A stretch of DNA of 64,000 bases from Dysosmobacter sp. Marseille-Q4140. GTDB lineage: Bacteria > Bacillota > Clostridia > Oscillospirales > Oscillospiraceae. The position numbers were made by a program, and so were the translations under genes. Below, in pieces: positions 33,827-41,427 of this stretch. The stretch spans positions 2,852,001 to 2,916,000 of the forward strand of contig CP073694.1 of NCBI GenBank assembly GCA_018228705.1, read 5' to 3'. Position 1 is the stretch's first letter. Each line of letters opens with the position of its first letter. The notes below the pieces were generated by a model. The model searched no databases. It was not told where the DNA came from and saw nothing but the letters and a program-made list of their open reading frames with translations.

Positions 33827-34623
33827 GCGACAGCGTGTTTCGCTCCGGCAGGAAGCAGAGTTTTACCGTCCTCTACAACTCCATGCTGCGGGACCGCCGG
33901 CTGAGCCTCAAGGCCAAGGGCCTGTTTGCCATCATGATGAGTCTGCCGGACGACTGGCAGTTCAGCATCAGCGGCCTGGCAGCTTATACCGGGTACGGCA
34001 AGGACATCATTCGGGCCGCGCTGCTGGAGCTAAAAGAGGTCGGGTATCTGGTCCAGGAGCAGGTCCACGGGGACGGCGGCCGCTTCGGCAGCAGCGTTTA
34101 TGTTCTCCAGGACGAGGCTCCACCGTGTTCGGAAAATCCGGTCACGGTGGAACCGTGTTCGGGTTTTCCGTATACGGCAAAACCGTCGACGGTTTTACCG
34201 TTTGCGGCAAATCCAACACAACAAAAGAAAGACTTAACAAAAGAAAGACTAACAAAACCCCCTATATCCCCCAAGGGGGACACCGGTAGGGCCAAGAGGA
34301 AAAAGCGGGGCGGCCTGGAGACGGCCCCGGAGATCTGGGCGGCTGCCCGGGCCTACGCCGGGGAGGATCAGGAGCTGCTGGCGGCGCTGACGGACTTTCT
34401 CCGTTGCCGGGAGCTGCGCAAGAACCCCATGCTCACCGTGCGGTCGTTCAACACCCTCACCGCCAAGCTGGGGCGCCTGGCTCCGGATCAATCCATGAAG
34501 GTGATGCTGCTGGACTACGCCACCAGCAACAACTGGAACAGCGTGTACCCCATGAAGCCGGACGAGCTGCCTGCGCAGGATGCGGAACCCGCTGAGGATC
34601 AGGAGGGTATCGATGGAATTTGA
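33823..34623 (+). CDS. Replisome organiser / replication initiator with winged helix
   Basis: The 266-residue protein starts at GTG 33823 (MSDSVFRSGRKQSFTVLYN). A winged-helix domain (LSLKAKGLFAIMMSLPDDWQFS) occupies residues 25-100, as in phage replication organisers. The middle has a proline every five residues (34123-34214), encoded by six 15-bp iterons, and then a Lys-rich DNA stretch. The C-terminal part (residues 150-266) is helical. It likely binds the origin inside its own gene and loads the DnaB-like helicase encoded next. Confidence 0.8.
   Translation: MSDSVFRSGRKQSFTVLYNSMLRDRRLSLKAKGLFAIMMSLPDDWQFSISGLAAYTGYGKDIIRAALLELKEVGYLVQEQVHGDGGRFGSSVYVLQDEAPPCSENPVTVEPCSGFPYTAKPSTVLPFAANPTQQKKDLTKERLTKPPISPKGDTGRAKRKKRGGLETAPEIWAAARAYAGEDQELLAALTDFLRCRELRKNPMLTVRSFNTLTAKLGRLAPDQSMKVMLLDYATSNNWNSVYPMKPDELPAQDAEPAEDQEGIDGI
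34123..34212 (+). repeat. Six 15-bp iterons in the replication gene (probable origin)
   Basis: Units begin at 34123, 34138, 34153, 34168, 34183 and 34198. Each has the form CCG-N4-CGG followed by five variable bases, so each carries a small inverted repeat. They are followed by an A-rich zone at 34218-34256. Confidence 0.7.
34220..34251 (+). repeat. A-rich tandem 16-bp repeat next to the iterons
   Basis: AACAAAAGAAAGACTT (34220-34235) is repeated at 34236-34251 with only the last base changed. The A/T-rich asymmetry next to iterons is typical of a DNA-unwinding element. Confidence 0.6.
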
Positions 34624-35971
34624 AAAAGCGATGCGGGCGGCGGAGGAATACCTGACGTTCATCCCCCGCTTTATGGATCCGAAAATGCCCCAGGGCCTGT
34701 GGTTCTGCAACACGGTGGCAGAGGCCTCCGCCATTCAGATCAACGCGGTGTGCCTGGGCAGCGGGTGCGATTGGGATGATGTCGTCAAAGTGCAGCCGTT
34801 TCTGGAGTGCTTCCTGTATCTGGTGATCGTGACGCCCAACGCCATCGCCCGGGAGGAGATGGTGAAGCAGCTGCGCCCCCGCCTTCCGGCCATGTGTATC
34901 TACGTTATCACGGACGCGGGCTTTCGCAACTGTAAGACCCTGGACGAGTTCGTCCGTACATACGGCTCTGACCGCCTGCTGGATATTCTGGAGGGCGCGG
35001 AAGAGCTGCCGGCATACGGTATCCTCAATCTGGCGCAGGTGCCCCGGCGGGATCTGAGGACGGTGCCCCGTGTGCTCTCCCGGTTCCCGGTCCTGGACCG
35101 GGGGATCGGCGGCTTTTTCGCCGGGGAGCTGTCCGTCTGGACGGGCAAGCGCGGCGTAGGCAAGAGTACCATCCTGGGGCAGCTGCTGCTGGAGGCGATC
35201 GATCAGGGGCACACCGTATGCGCGTACTCCGGGGAGCTGCCGAAGGAGCAGTTCCGGGAGTGGATCTACCTGCAGGCGGCCGGACCGGAGCATATCGCCT
35301 ACGAGAAGGACGAGGCCACCGGAAAACTCCTGGCCATGGCGGACCCCATGGCGGACAAGCAGATCTCCGAGTGGATGGACGAGCGATTTTGGCTGTTTGA
35401 CCTGGAGCGGAACACCCGCCACGATCCGGAGACTATTTTGAAGCAGTTCGAGTACGCCAAGATGCGGTACAACGCCGACGTGTTCCTGGTGGACAACATC
35501 ATGTCCGTGGATTTTGACGGCTACTCCGACCGGGATTTCAACCGGGTGCAGTCCAAGTTCACGCAGATGCTGGTGACGTTTTCCAAGCGCCGGAAGGTTC
35601 ACACCCACTTGGTGGTCCATCCCCGGAAGTCGACCAGCGACAAAAACAGCAAGGTCAGCTCCGACGATGTCAGCGGCAGCGGCGATATCACGAACCGGGC
35701 GGACAACGTGTTTTTCCTGACCACCCATGCCGCGTCGGACGCAAAGGGGCAGCCGGATGTGAAGCCCCTGCTGCAGATCCTCAAAAACCGGGATTTTGGT
35801 GCCCGGGGACAGCAATGGCTGGATTTTGACCGGAAGTCCCGGCGGTTCTTTCAGGACCGGACCGGTAACCCAAAGCGGCCCTACGGCTGGGACATGGCCG
35901 CGCAGCAGCTGCGCATTACGGAGGAGCGTGGCGCCGTCGACGAGATCTTTCCGGAGGAGGCTTTGCCGTGA
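34613..35971 (+). CDS. DnaB-like replicative helicase / RecA-fold ATPase
   Basis: The 452-residue protein has a toprim-like N-terminal half (residues 1-140), then a DnaB/Twinkle-type RecA domain. The Walker A motif is GKRGVGKST (residues 178-186) and Walker B is ADVFLVDN. The later VVHPRKS and ITNRADNVFFL match phage T7 gp4-like helicases. ATG 34613 is preceded by AGGAGGG, and the gene overlaps the previous one by 11 bases. It would unwind DNA at the phage origin. Confidence 0.88.
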   Translation: MEFEKAMRAAEEYLTFIPRFMDPKMPQGLWFCNTVAEASAIQINAVCLGSGCDWDDVVKVQPFLECFLYLVIVTPNAIAREEMVKQLRPRLPAMCIYVITDAGFRNCKTLDEFVRTYGSDRLLDILEGAEELPAYGILNLAQVPRRDLRTVPRVLSRFPVLDRGIGGFFAGELSVWTGKRGVGKSTILGQLLLEAIDQGHTVCAYSGELPKEQFREWIYLQAAGPEHIAYEKDEATGKLLAMADPMADKQISEWMDERFWLFDLERNTRHDPETILKQFEYAKMRYNADVFLVDNIMSVDFDGYSDRDFNRVQSKFTQMLVTFSKRRKVHTHLVVHPRKSTSDKNSKVSSDDVSGSGDITNRADNVFFLTTHAASDAKGQPDVKPLLQILKNRDFGARGQQWLDFDRKSRRFFQDRTGNPKRPYGWDMAAQQLRITEERGAVDEIFPEEALP

Positions 35972-36159
35972 AGCTGGGAGACATGGTGACGGTTCGGCTG
36001 GCCGTGGAGGGTATGGAGCCGCGCAGCGTCACCGCGCCGGTGGTCTACATACACCCCCAGGGCCGGTTTTACCAGGTGGAGATCACCGGCCCAGCGCCGA
36101 ACTGCTTCAAGTTCCGGGAGACGGTATTTTCCCGGGGCAATCAGAACGAAAGGAACTAG
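35968..36159 (+). CDS. Small hypothetical phage protein
   Basis: The 63-residue protein is beta-rich (GDMVTVRLAVEGMEPRS, VVYIHPQGRFYQVEI). The start is GTG 35968, overlapping the helicase stop. No family is recognised. Confidence 0.55.
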   Translation: MKLGDMVTVRLAVEGMEPRSVTAPVVYIHPQGRFYQVEITGPAPNCFKFRETVFSRGNQNERN

Positions 36160-36163
36160 AGAC

Positions 36164-36961
36164 ATGAGAACGATCGCGATTATGAATTTCAAAGGCGGGG
36201 TGGGAAAGACCGTGACCACGGCCACCTTTGCCTGTTTGCTGGCGAAGCGGAAAAAGCGGGTGCTGGCCATCGACGCCGACAGCCAAGGGAACCTGAGCCA
36301 GTACTTCGGTGTGGAGCCCGCTGAGGACGATACCTGCACCACTTTGGAGCTGCTGACCTCCGGAGCCGGATACTATCCGGACTTTGTAACGCCCACCTGC
36401 ATCGAGGATGTGGACGTGATCCCCGCCGACATCCGGCTGCTGGCGGCCGATGTGGATGCCACCGTCCGGGGCGAGACCCACCGGGAGGCCATCGAGGAGC
36501 TGCGGGTGGCCCTGGAGGAGGATGCCGGAGATCCCGATGGCTACGATTATCTGCTGATCGACTGCCCACCGGCGCTGTCCACCGCCTGCGCCGCAGCGCT
36601 GATCGCCGCCGACGAGGTCATCATTCCCATTCGGCTGGACGCCTTCTCTACCGGCGGCATGAGCAATCTGGTGTTCCAGATCACCAATATGCGGCGGATC
36701 AACCCGCGGCTGCGGGTCCGGGGCGTGCTGGTGACCCAGTACACCAAAACGGAGGAGGAACGGCAGGCCCTGGAGGTGCTGCGGGCCAGTCAGCTGCCGG
36801 TTTTTGAGACGGTGATCCGATACTCCAAGCGGGTGTGCGCCGGGACGTTTGCCAAGATGCCCCTGGTGGAGTTTTCGCCCTGGTGCGCTGCGGCACAGGA
36901 TTATCGGGACCTGACAGAGGAGATCCTGCGAGAGGATGGTGACGGACATGGCAAAGCGTGA
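36164..36961 (+). CDS. parA: ParA-type partition ATPase
   Basis: The 265-residue P-loop ATPase has the deviant Walker motif NFKGGVGKTVTTA, a Walker B in YDYLLIDCPPALS, and the sequence IDADSQGNLSQYFG. ParA proteins segregate plasmids with a ParB partner and DNA sites. GAACTAGAG precedes the ATG. It overlaps the next gene (ParB-like) by 14 bases. An active partition module in a prophage suggests a plasmid-like state or another DNA-positioning job. Confidence 0.9.
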   Translation: MRTIAIMNFKGGVGKTVTTATFACLLAKRKKRVLAIDADSQGNLSQYFGVEPAEDDTCTTLELLTSGAGYYPDFVTPTCIEDVDVIPADIRLLAADVDATVRGETHREAIEELRVALEEDAGDPDGYDYLLIDCPPALSTACAAALIAADEVIIPIRLDAFSTGGMSNLVFQITNMRRINPRLRVRGVLVTQYTKTEEERQALEVLRASQLPVFETVIRYSKRVCAGTFAKMPLVEFSPWCAAAQDYRDLTEEILREDGDGHGKA

Positions 36962-38417
36962 AGCAGACATTGCCGCCATGCTGGGCGCGCAGCTGGCCAA
37001 AGTGTCCGAATCGGACACCGGCCGGGAGCAGATCGAGTACATCGACCTGGATCTGCTGGATCCGGATCCCCGGAATTTCTACAACCTGCCGGGCATCCCG
37101 GAACTGGCGGAGAACATCCGTCTGGTGGGACTCCAGCAGCCCCTGCGGGTTCGGCCCAAGGAAGGCAGCCACTTTGAGATCGTGACCGGCCACCGGCGCC
37201 ACCGGGCGCTGTTGCGGCTGGCAAAGGAGGAGGGCCTGGCGCAGTTTGCGCAGGTGCCCTGCATCCGGGAGCGGACCGGGGAGTCTTCCGCCATGGAGCG
37301 GATCCGCCTGATCTGCGGCAACTGCGACAACCGGACGATGTCCAGCGCGGAGCTGGCTCAGCAGGCGGAGGAGCTGGAGGCGGCGCTGCTGGCGTTGAAA
37401 AAGGAGGGCTTTGCGTTTTCCGGGAGGACCCGGGAGAAGGTAGCCCAGCTGTTGCAGGTCTCGGAAACGAAGATCGCCAACGCGAAGGTCATCAAGAATG
37501 GTCTGAAAGTTCCAGGGATCCGGGAGAAGTGGGCAAAAAAGGAAATCCCGGAGGCCGCTGCCTTGGAGATCGCCCGTCTGCCGGCGGAGGCCCAGTACCG
37601 GCTGCTGGACTGGGTGATTGACGGCCATCACGATTACAGCATCCGCAGCGTCAAAAACTTCTTGTTGATGTGGAATGGCTGCAAAAAGGAGTGCCCGGAG
37701 ACGGGTAAGTTTTGCCCCCATGCCGAGGAGATCACAGAACACGACTACCACGGCGGCGAGTGGCACGGTGCTGGGTGCTGTCAGGGATGCCTGAGCAGAA
37801 ATACCTGTCCGGCGGCCTGCCAGTATGCGCGGGCCAATGATCCGGAGCCTCAGGCACTTCCGGAGACGCACGGTGGGATTGCGCCGCCTCCGAAGCTGGA
37901 AAACCGAGTGGAGATGTCGGCGGAGGATTGGCAGGTGCGGCGGGAGCGGTTCTCTCAGCGTCTCCGGGCGGCCCGGGAGGCCACCGGCCTGGACCGGGCG
38001 GCCTTTGCGGAGAAAATTGGAGAGTATAAGGCGACTTACAGCGCCTGGGAAAACGGCAATTCCCCGGGGTCTGGTGCGTTTCCCCGGCTGGCAAAGGCCC
38101 TGGGCGTCAGCACGGATTACCTATACGGCCTGACCGACGATCCCTCGCCCAGGCCTGTTCCGGCGCAGTGGCAGCCATTGGACGAGGAACACTGGCCGGC
38201 AAAAGATCAGTTGGTAGTTATTGCTTATGATAATCCACTTGGAGGGACTTGCTATGTGACCGCCCGCTGTGTGGGCGGCTATCATGACCTTTATCCATTT
38301 GAGGACACAGACGTGGGCTGTGAGCTGGATGAGCCATCTCATGGTGAATATGACGTCGGATATTGGTGGATGCTGTTGCCGGTGAAGGAGGACCCACATG
38401 AATCAGACGACGCTTGA
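36948..38417 (+). CDS. parB: ParB-like protein fused to an XRE HTH domain and a DUF551-like end
   Basis: The 489-residue protein has a ParB/Srx nuclease-like domain (residues ~20-120) with IVTGHRRHRALLRL and SSAMERIRLICGNCDNRTM. A DNA-binding middle with an HTH follows. The middle of the protein also has Cys pairs (ECPETGKFCPH, CQGCLSRNTCPAAC). The C-terminal half has a second HTH of the XRE type (RLRAAREATGLDRAAFAEKIG, ATYSAWENG) and then a DUF551-like end (WQPLDEEHWPAKDQLVVIAYD). Copy 2 of the 17-bp palindrome encodes its linker V-S-E-S-D-T at residues 18-24. ATG 36948 is chosen, 10 bases after GAGAGG. It probably binds phage DNA sites as the ParA partner. Confidence 0.82.
   Translation: MAKREADIAAMLGAQLAKVSESDTGREQIEYIDLDLLDPDPRNFYNLPGIPELAENIRLVGLQQPLRVRPKEGSHFEIVTGHRRHRALLRLAKEEGLAQFAQVPCIRERTGESSAMERIRLICGNCDNRTMSSAELAQQAEELEAALLALKKEGFAFSGRTREKVAQLLQVSETKIANAKVIKNGLKVPGIREKWAKKEIPEAAALEIARLPAEAQYRLLDWVIDGHHDYSIRSVKNFLLMWNGCKKECPETGKFCPHAEEITEHDYHGGEWHGAGCCQGCLSRNTCPAACQYARANDPEPQALPETHGGIAPPPKLENRVEMSAEDWQVRRERFSQRLRAAREATGLDRAAFAEKIGEYKATYSAWENGNSPGSGAFPRLAKALGVSTDYLYGLTDDPSPRPVPAQWQPLDEEHWPAKDQLVVIAYDNPLGGTCYVTARCVGGYHDLYPFEDTDVGCELDEPSHGEYDVGYWWMLLPVKEDPHESDDA
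37002..37018. repeat. 17-bp palindrome, copy 2 (perfect)
   Basis: GTGTCCGAATCGGACAC lies in the parB reading frame, encoding V-S-E-S-D-T near the N-terminus. Confidence 0.85.
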
Positions 38418-38661
38418 TGTAAAAAAGAACTTTTTGTCCCGTACATTCTCACGGTGCCTTGCGGAGATGTGCCCGGGGGTGGCGCGCTTGGAGTATCACC
38501 TCCACGATGACGGAGAGGAGGTGGCCATTATTCGCTGCGTCAATGGCTCCATTCGTCGAGTGGTGGTCACAGGGATGGATCTCCAGGGATCTGTAGAAAC
38601 CATCCTGGCGGAGCTCAACGGAGCATCTGTGCGGAGAGTGGAGGCGTTTTTGATATCATGA
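38398..38661 (+). CDS. Hypothetical phage protein
   Basis: The 87-residue protein is alpha/beta with no known motif. GAAGGAGG precedes the ATG. It overlaps the end of parB and the next gene by a few bases, so it belongs to the early operon. Confidence 0.55.
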   Translation: MNQTTLDVKKNFLSRTFSRCLAEMCPGVARLEYHLHDDGEEVAIIRCVNGSIRRVVVTGMDLQGSVETILAELNGASVRRVEAFLIS

Positions 38662-38819
38662 TGGATGTGGTTGTTTGGCAGGACGGCCGGCCAAAGTGCC
38701 GCTACATCGGCTGCGTGCCGACGCCGGAGGAGCAGCGCTCCCTCCGGCGGGGCGGCTGTGAGATCCGGGTGGACGGAAAGCCTGTCTCCCGGATCATTCG
38801 GAAGGAGGAAGGCAGATGA
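38658..38819 (+). CDS. Small hypothetical phage protein (53 residues)
   Basis: It starts at ATG in an ATGA overlap and ends in another. It has CRYIGCVPTPEEQRSLRRGGC. Size and overlaps fit a real gene, function unknown. Confidence 0.5.
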   Translation: MMDVVVWQDGRPKCRYIGCVPTPEEQRSLRRGGCEIRVDGKPVSRIIRKEEGR

Positions 38820-39094
38820 TCCGATTTATTTACGATGAAGCGGGGCATGAGATCCAAGCCACTGCTTCGGGCTGTGCCACAGAGATTGCGGCGGAATTGG
38901 GAGTGCTAATCAATATTTCTTACAATCTGATGCGGACTCGGTCTCCGGAGATGGCGGAGTTTTTCAAGCATAGGCTGATCTTGACGATGCATCCGGACAG
39001 CCCCACCTGGGATAAGGACAATGTGCCGGATCCGAGTGTCGGTGTCAAATTTGTCCGGTTTAGCAATAACCAAAAGGAGGATCTGCGTGGATAA
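38816..39094 (+). CDS. Hypothetical phage protein
   Basis: The 92-residue protein (MIRFIYDEAGHEIQATASG...) has no recognised domain. GGAAGGAGGAAGG lies before the ATG, which overlaps the preceding stop. Confidence 0.5.
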   Translation: MIRFIYDEAGHEIQATASGCATEIAAELGVLINISYNLMRTRSPEMAEFFKHRLILTMHPDSPTWDKDNVPDPSVGVKFVRFSNNQKEDLRG

Positions 39095-39212
39095 CCGTCG
39101 ATACACCGGCCGGGAGCGGCGGCAGAGGATGCTGCTCCGGCTGAGCGTGGTGCTGTGGGTGGCTGCCTGCTGTTTGGCCTTGTGCGGCAAGGCCGTGGGG
39201 GCGGCAGTATGA
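39087..39212 (+). CDS. Small membrane protein (41 residues)
   Basis: A basic start (MDNRRYTGRERRQRM) is followed by one membrane helix (LLRLSVVLWVAACCLALCG). The start is GTG 39087, preceded by AAAGGAGGATC. No function is assigned. Confidence 0.5.
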   Translation: MDNRRYTGRERRQRMLLRLSVVLWVAACCLALCGKAVGAAV

Positions 39213-39424
39213 GCGGGACGCCGCAGCCGCCCTGCCTGGACTGCCGGCAGCGCCGGGTGGGGTGCCACGATCCGGAGATCTGCAAGGCCTGGGCGGAATA
39301 CACCGCCCAGGCCAGGGCCGCCCAGAAGGAAGCGGAGCACCGGCGATCTCAACAGGCACAACTTTTCGAGTACAGCAAGGGATTGCATGAGCGGATAGAG
39401 AGGAGAAGGCGGAATGGGCACTAA
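39209..39424 (+). CDS. Small Cys-containing phage protein
   Basis: The 71-residue protein has C-LD-C and further Cys at 19 and 25, followed by a long charged helix. It overlaps both neighbours. It could bind zinc, function unknown. Confidence 0.5.
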   Translation: MSGTPQPPCLDCRQRRVGCHDPEICKAWAEYTAQARAAQKEAEHRRSQQAQLFEYSKGLHERIERRRRNGH

Positions 39425-39836
39425 GGCGATGACCTATGAGGATGCTGCCCGGATCCTGGATCCGGAGACGAGCCTGGAGGCCTTGGCCGCGTATGCCGGG
39501 GACTGTGAGGCCCGTCAGGCCGCAATCGTGGAGGCCTGCCGGATGGGGGCCATTGCGCTGCGGGCCATGCCGTCCAGTGAGCCGCTGACGGCGGAGCAGC
39601 TGCGCAGGATGCACTTTGAGCGGGTGCGGTTCGTATATCCGCCCCAGTATGAGGGAGACCCCGGCGGCTGCGAAGAGGGCGTGGTTTTGTACGGGAAACT
39701 GTACTCGATTGACGCGCTGGAGGGAGCCGGTTTTGAGGAGATGCTGCTGGATGCCGGCAGCGGAGATGATCCGGACCGTCCCTCTGGGAAGTATCAGGTG
39801 TTCCGGCGGATTGCGGGAGTGTGCGGCCAATGCTGA
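39414..39836 (+). CDS. Hypothetical phage protein
   Basis: The 140-residue protein has a start like AMTYEDAARILDPETSLEALA and no known domain. AGGAGAAGG lies before the ATG. Confidence 0.55.
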   Translation: MGTKAMTYEDAARILDPETSLEALAAYAGDCEARQAAIVEACRMGAIALRAMPSSEPLTAEQLRRMHFERVRFVYPPQYEGDPGGCEEGVVLYGKLYSIDALEGAGFEEMLLDAGSGDDPDRPSGKYQVFRRIAGVCGQC

Positions 39837-40234
39837 ATAAAATCATTCTGATGGGCCGCCTGACCCGGGATCCGGAGCTGCGCCACACCGGAAACGGAAC
39901 GGCGGTGGCGTCCTTTACCCTAGCCGTGGACCGGGACTTCAAGTCCCAGTCCGGGGAGCGAGAGACGGACTTCATCGACATTGTGGCCTGGCGCTCCACG
40001 GCTGAGTTCGTCAGCAAGTACTTCTCCAAGGGCCGCATGGCTGTGGTAGAGGGCCGCCTCCAGGTGCGGGATTGGACCGATAAGGACGGGACCCAGCGCA
40101 GGTCCACCGAGGTGGTGGCCGACAACGTCTATTTCGGGGACAGCAAGCGGCCGGTGTCCGATTCAGACACGCCGGCGCCGGCTGGGGAGTTTGCCGAGGT
40201 GCCGGAGGACGAGAAGGGGGAGCTGCCGTTTTGA
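39830..40234 (+). CDS. ssb: Single-stranded DNA-binding protein
   Basis: The 134-residue protein is an SSB: MLNKIILMGRLTRDPELRHTGNG, FTLAVDRDF, and the acidic end ELPF. It protects single-stranded DNA during phage replication. The linker before the acidic tip contains copy 3 of the 17-bp palindrome (V-S-D-S-D-T). Confidence 0.93.
   Translation: MLNKIILMGRLTRDPELRHTGNGTAVASFTLAVDRDFKSQSGERETDFIDIVAWRSTAEFVSKYFSKGRMAVVEGRLQVRDWTDKDGTQRRSTEVVADNVYFGDSKRPVSDSDTPAPAGEFAEVPEDEKGELPF
40154..40170. repeat. 17-bp palindrome, copy 3 (one mismatch)
   Basis: GTGTCCGATTCAGACAC lies in frame within the SSB linker and encodes V-S-D-S-D-T. Confidence 0.75.
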
Positions 40235-40737
40235 TGGAACATCAGAAATTGCTGGCTGCCCTGAAGCAGCTGAAGGTGCAGACCGGGAGCCTTGCATGTC
40301 TTGGATGCGGTTATGAACATAATTGCGGGGTCCATGGCTGTGCCATTATCCGGGAGGCAATGGAGCAGTTAAAGGCCCAGCATCTTGATACCGGTGAGCC
40401 ACTGACGCTGGAGCATTTGAAGGAAGTGCCGCACGGAAAAATCAAAGACACCACCTTGGAAAGCATCTGCGATAGAGCGAATGAAATCGCATCTCAATCT
40501 TTGTGCATTGTCGGGAATCAATGGGTAAGCGTAAAAGATCGTACTCCGGAGGATGAAAAGGCGGTTTTAGCGTATTACGGTTTTTACCATGAGGACGATG
40601 ACCTGGGAGCACGATTTGTTGGTACGCTGACATACTTTTCTCATGACCCGGAGCCGCACTGGCAACACGAAAGTACGGGCCTCTTTGTAACACATTGGAT
40701 GCCGATTCCGGAACCGCCGGAGGAGGTGATGCCATGA
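40234..40737 (+). CDS. DUF551-domain phage protein
   Basis: The 167-residue protein has two Cys pairs near residues 22-36 and a C-terminal DUF551 domain (WVSVKDRTPEDEKAVLAYYGF, ending VTHWMPIPEPP). Function of DUF551 is not known; it is common in early regions of Firmicute phages. The start may be ATG 40234 or the TTG one codon upstream. Confidence 0.75.
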   Translation: MEHQKLLAALKQLKVQTGSLACLGCGYEHNCGVHGCAIIREAMEQLKAQHLDTGEPLTLEHLKEVPHGKIKDTTLESICDRANEIASQSLCIVGNQWVSVKDRTPEDEKAVLAYYGFYHEDDDLGARFVGTLTYFSHDPEPHWQHESTGLFVTHWMPIPEPPEEVMP

Positions 40738-41009
40738 GCGATAAAGACCTGTATCGGATGGCCCTCTCCACCTACGGACCGGATGCTCAGACCGTCATGG
40801 TATTCGAGGAGATGGCGGAGCTGCAGAAGGAATTGTGCAAGCACGCCAGAGGATCGCTGAACCGGGAATCCATCGCAGAGGAGATTGCGGACGTGCTTAT
40901 CATGCTGGAGCAGATGATTGTGTTGCACGACTGTGAGGATTCGGTCTTTCGGTATAAACAGGAGAAGAAATGCCGGCTGGAGAAACGTCTTAGGGAGGAA
41001 CGAGCGTGA
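40734..41009 (+). CDS. MazG-like nucleotide pyrophosphohydrolase
   Basis: The 91-residue protein has the MazG metal helices: VFEEMAELQKELCK and EEIADVLIMLEQM. It would hydrolyse NTPs or ppGpp-like nucleotides and so tune host nucleotide pools. ATGA overlap with the preceding gene; AGGAGGTG before the ATG. Confidence 0.85.
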   Translation: MSDKDLYRMALSTYGPDAQTVMVFEEMAELQKELCKHARGSLNRESIAEEIADVLIMLEQMIVLHDCEDSVFRYKQEKKCRLEKRLREERA

Positions 41010-41200
41010 AAAAAAGAAAGACCAGGGCACGGGCGGTGGTCTCCTCGGCTCCGGATGGGACGCAGACGGCATTTCCATCCGTCACTCAGGCGGCGGAGCA
41101 GACTGGAGGGCAGGCCGCTCGGATCAGTGCAGCGTGCAGGACGGGATCACCCTACCGGGGGATCTTATGGCGGTATGCCGATGAGGGGGGATCCGTCTGA
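41006..41200 (+). CDS. Small NUMOD-like/HTH protein
   Basis: The 64-residue protein has a basic start and a segment FPSVTQAAEQTGGQAARISAA like a nuclease-associated HTH (NUMOD1-type) DNA-binding unit. The start is GTG 41006, overlapping the MazG stop, with AGGGAGGAA before it. Confidence 0.6.
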   Translation: MKKRKTRARAVVSSAPDGTQTAFPSVTQAAEQTGGQAARISAACRTGSPYRGILWRYADEGGSV

Positions 41201-41427
41201 TAGATCTGTTATCGCCAAACGACCTGGACCAGCTGCGGCAGGCCCTGGCGGCCGGGCGGGAGATCTCCCTGACCCGGTCGCTGCGGGGCCTGACCGTGAC
41301 AGCCAGCACCAGCAAAGGCTCTCCGGCCTGGGGATGCGATATGCTGATCCGGCTGGAGCAGAGCCGAGGCCCTGTTTACAGCACTCAACATTTTCGGTCC
41401 GTGGAGGAGATGATGCGATACATATGA
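41197..41427 (+). CDS. Hypothetical phage protein with a CTG start
   Basis: The 76-residue frame (LIDLLSPNDLDQLRQALAAG...) has no ATG, GTG or TTG within reach. A CTG at 41197 forms CTGA with the previous stop and has GAGGGGGG 6 bases before. This overlap mirrors the ATGA overlaps nearby, so CTG is the best start. No family is recognised. Confidence 0.5.
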   Translation: MIDLLSPNDLDQLRQALAAGREISLTRSLRGLTVTASTSKGSPAWGCDMLIRLEQSRGPVYSTQHFRSVEEMMRYI

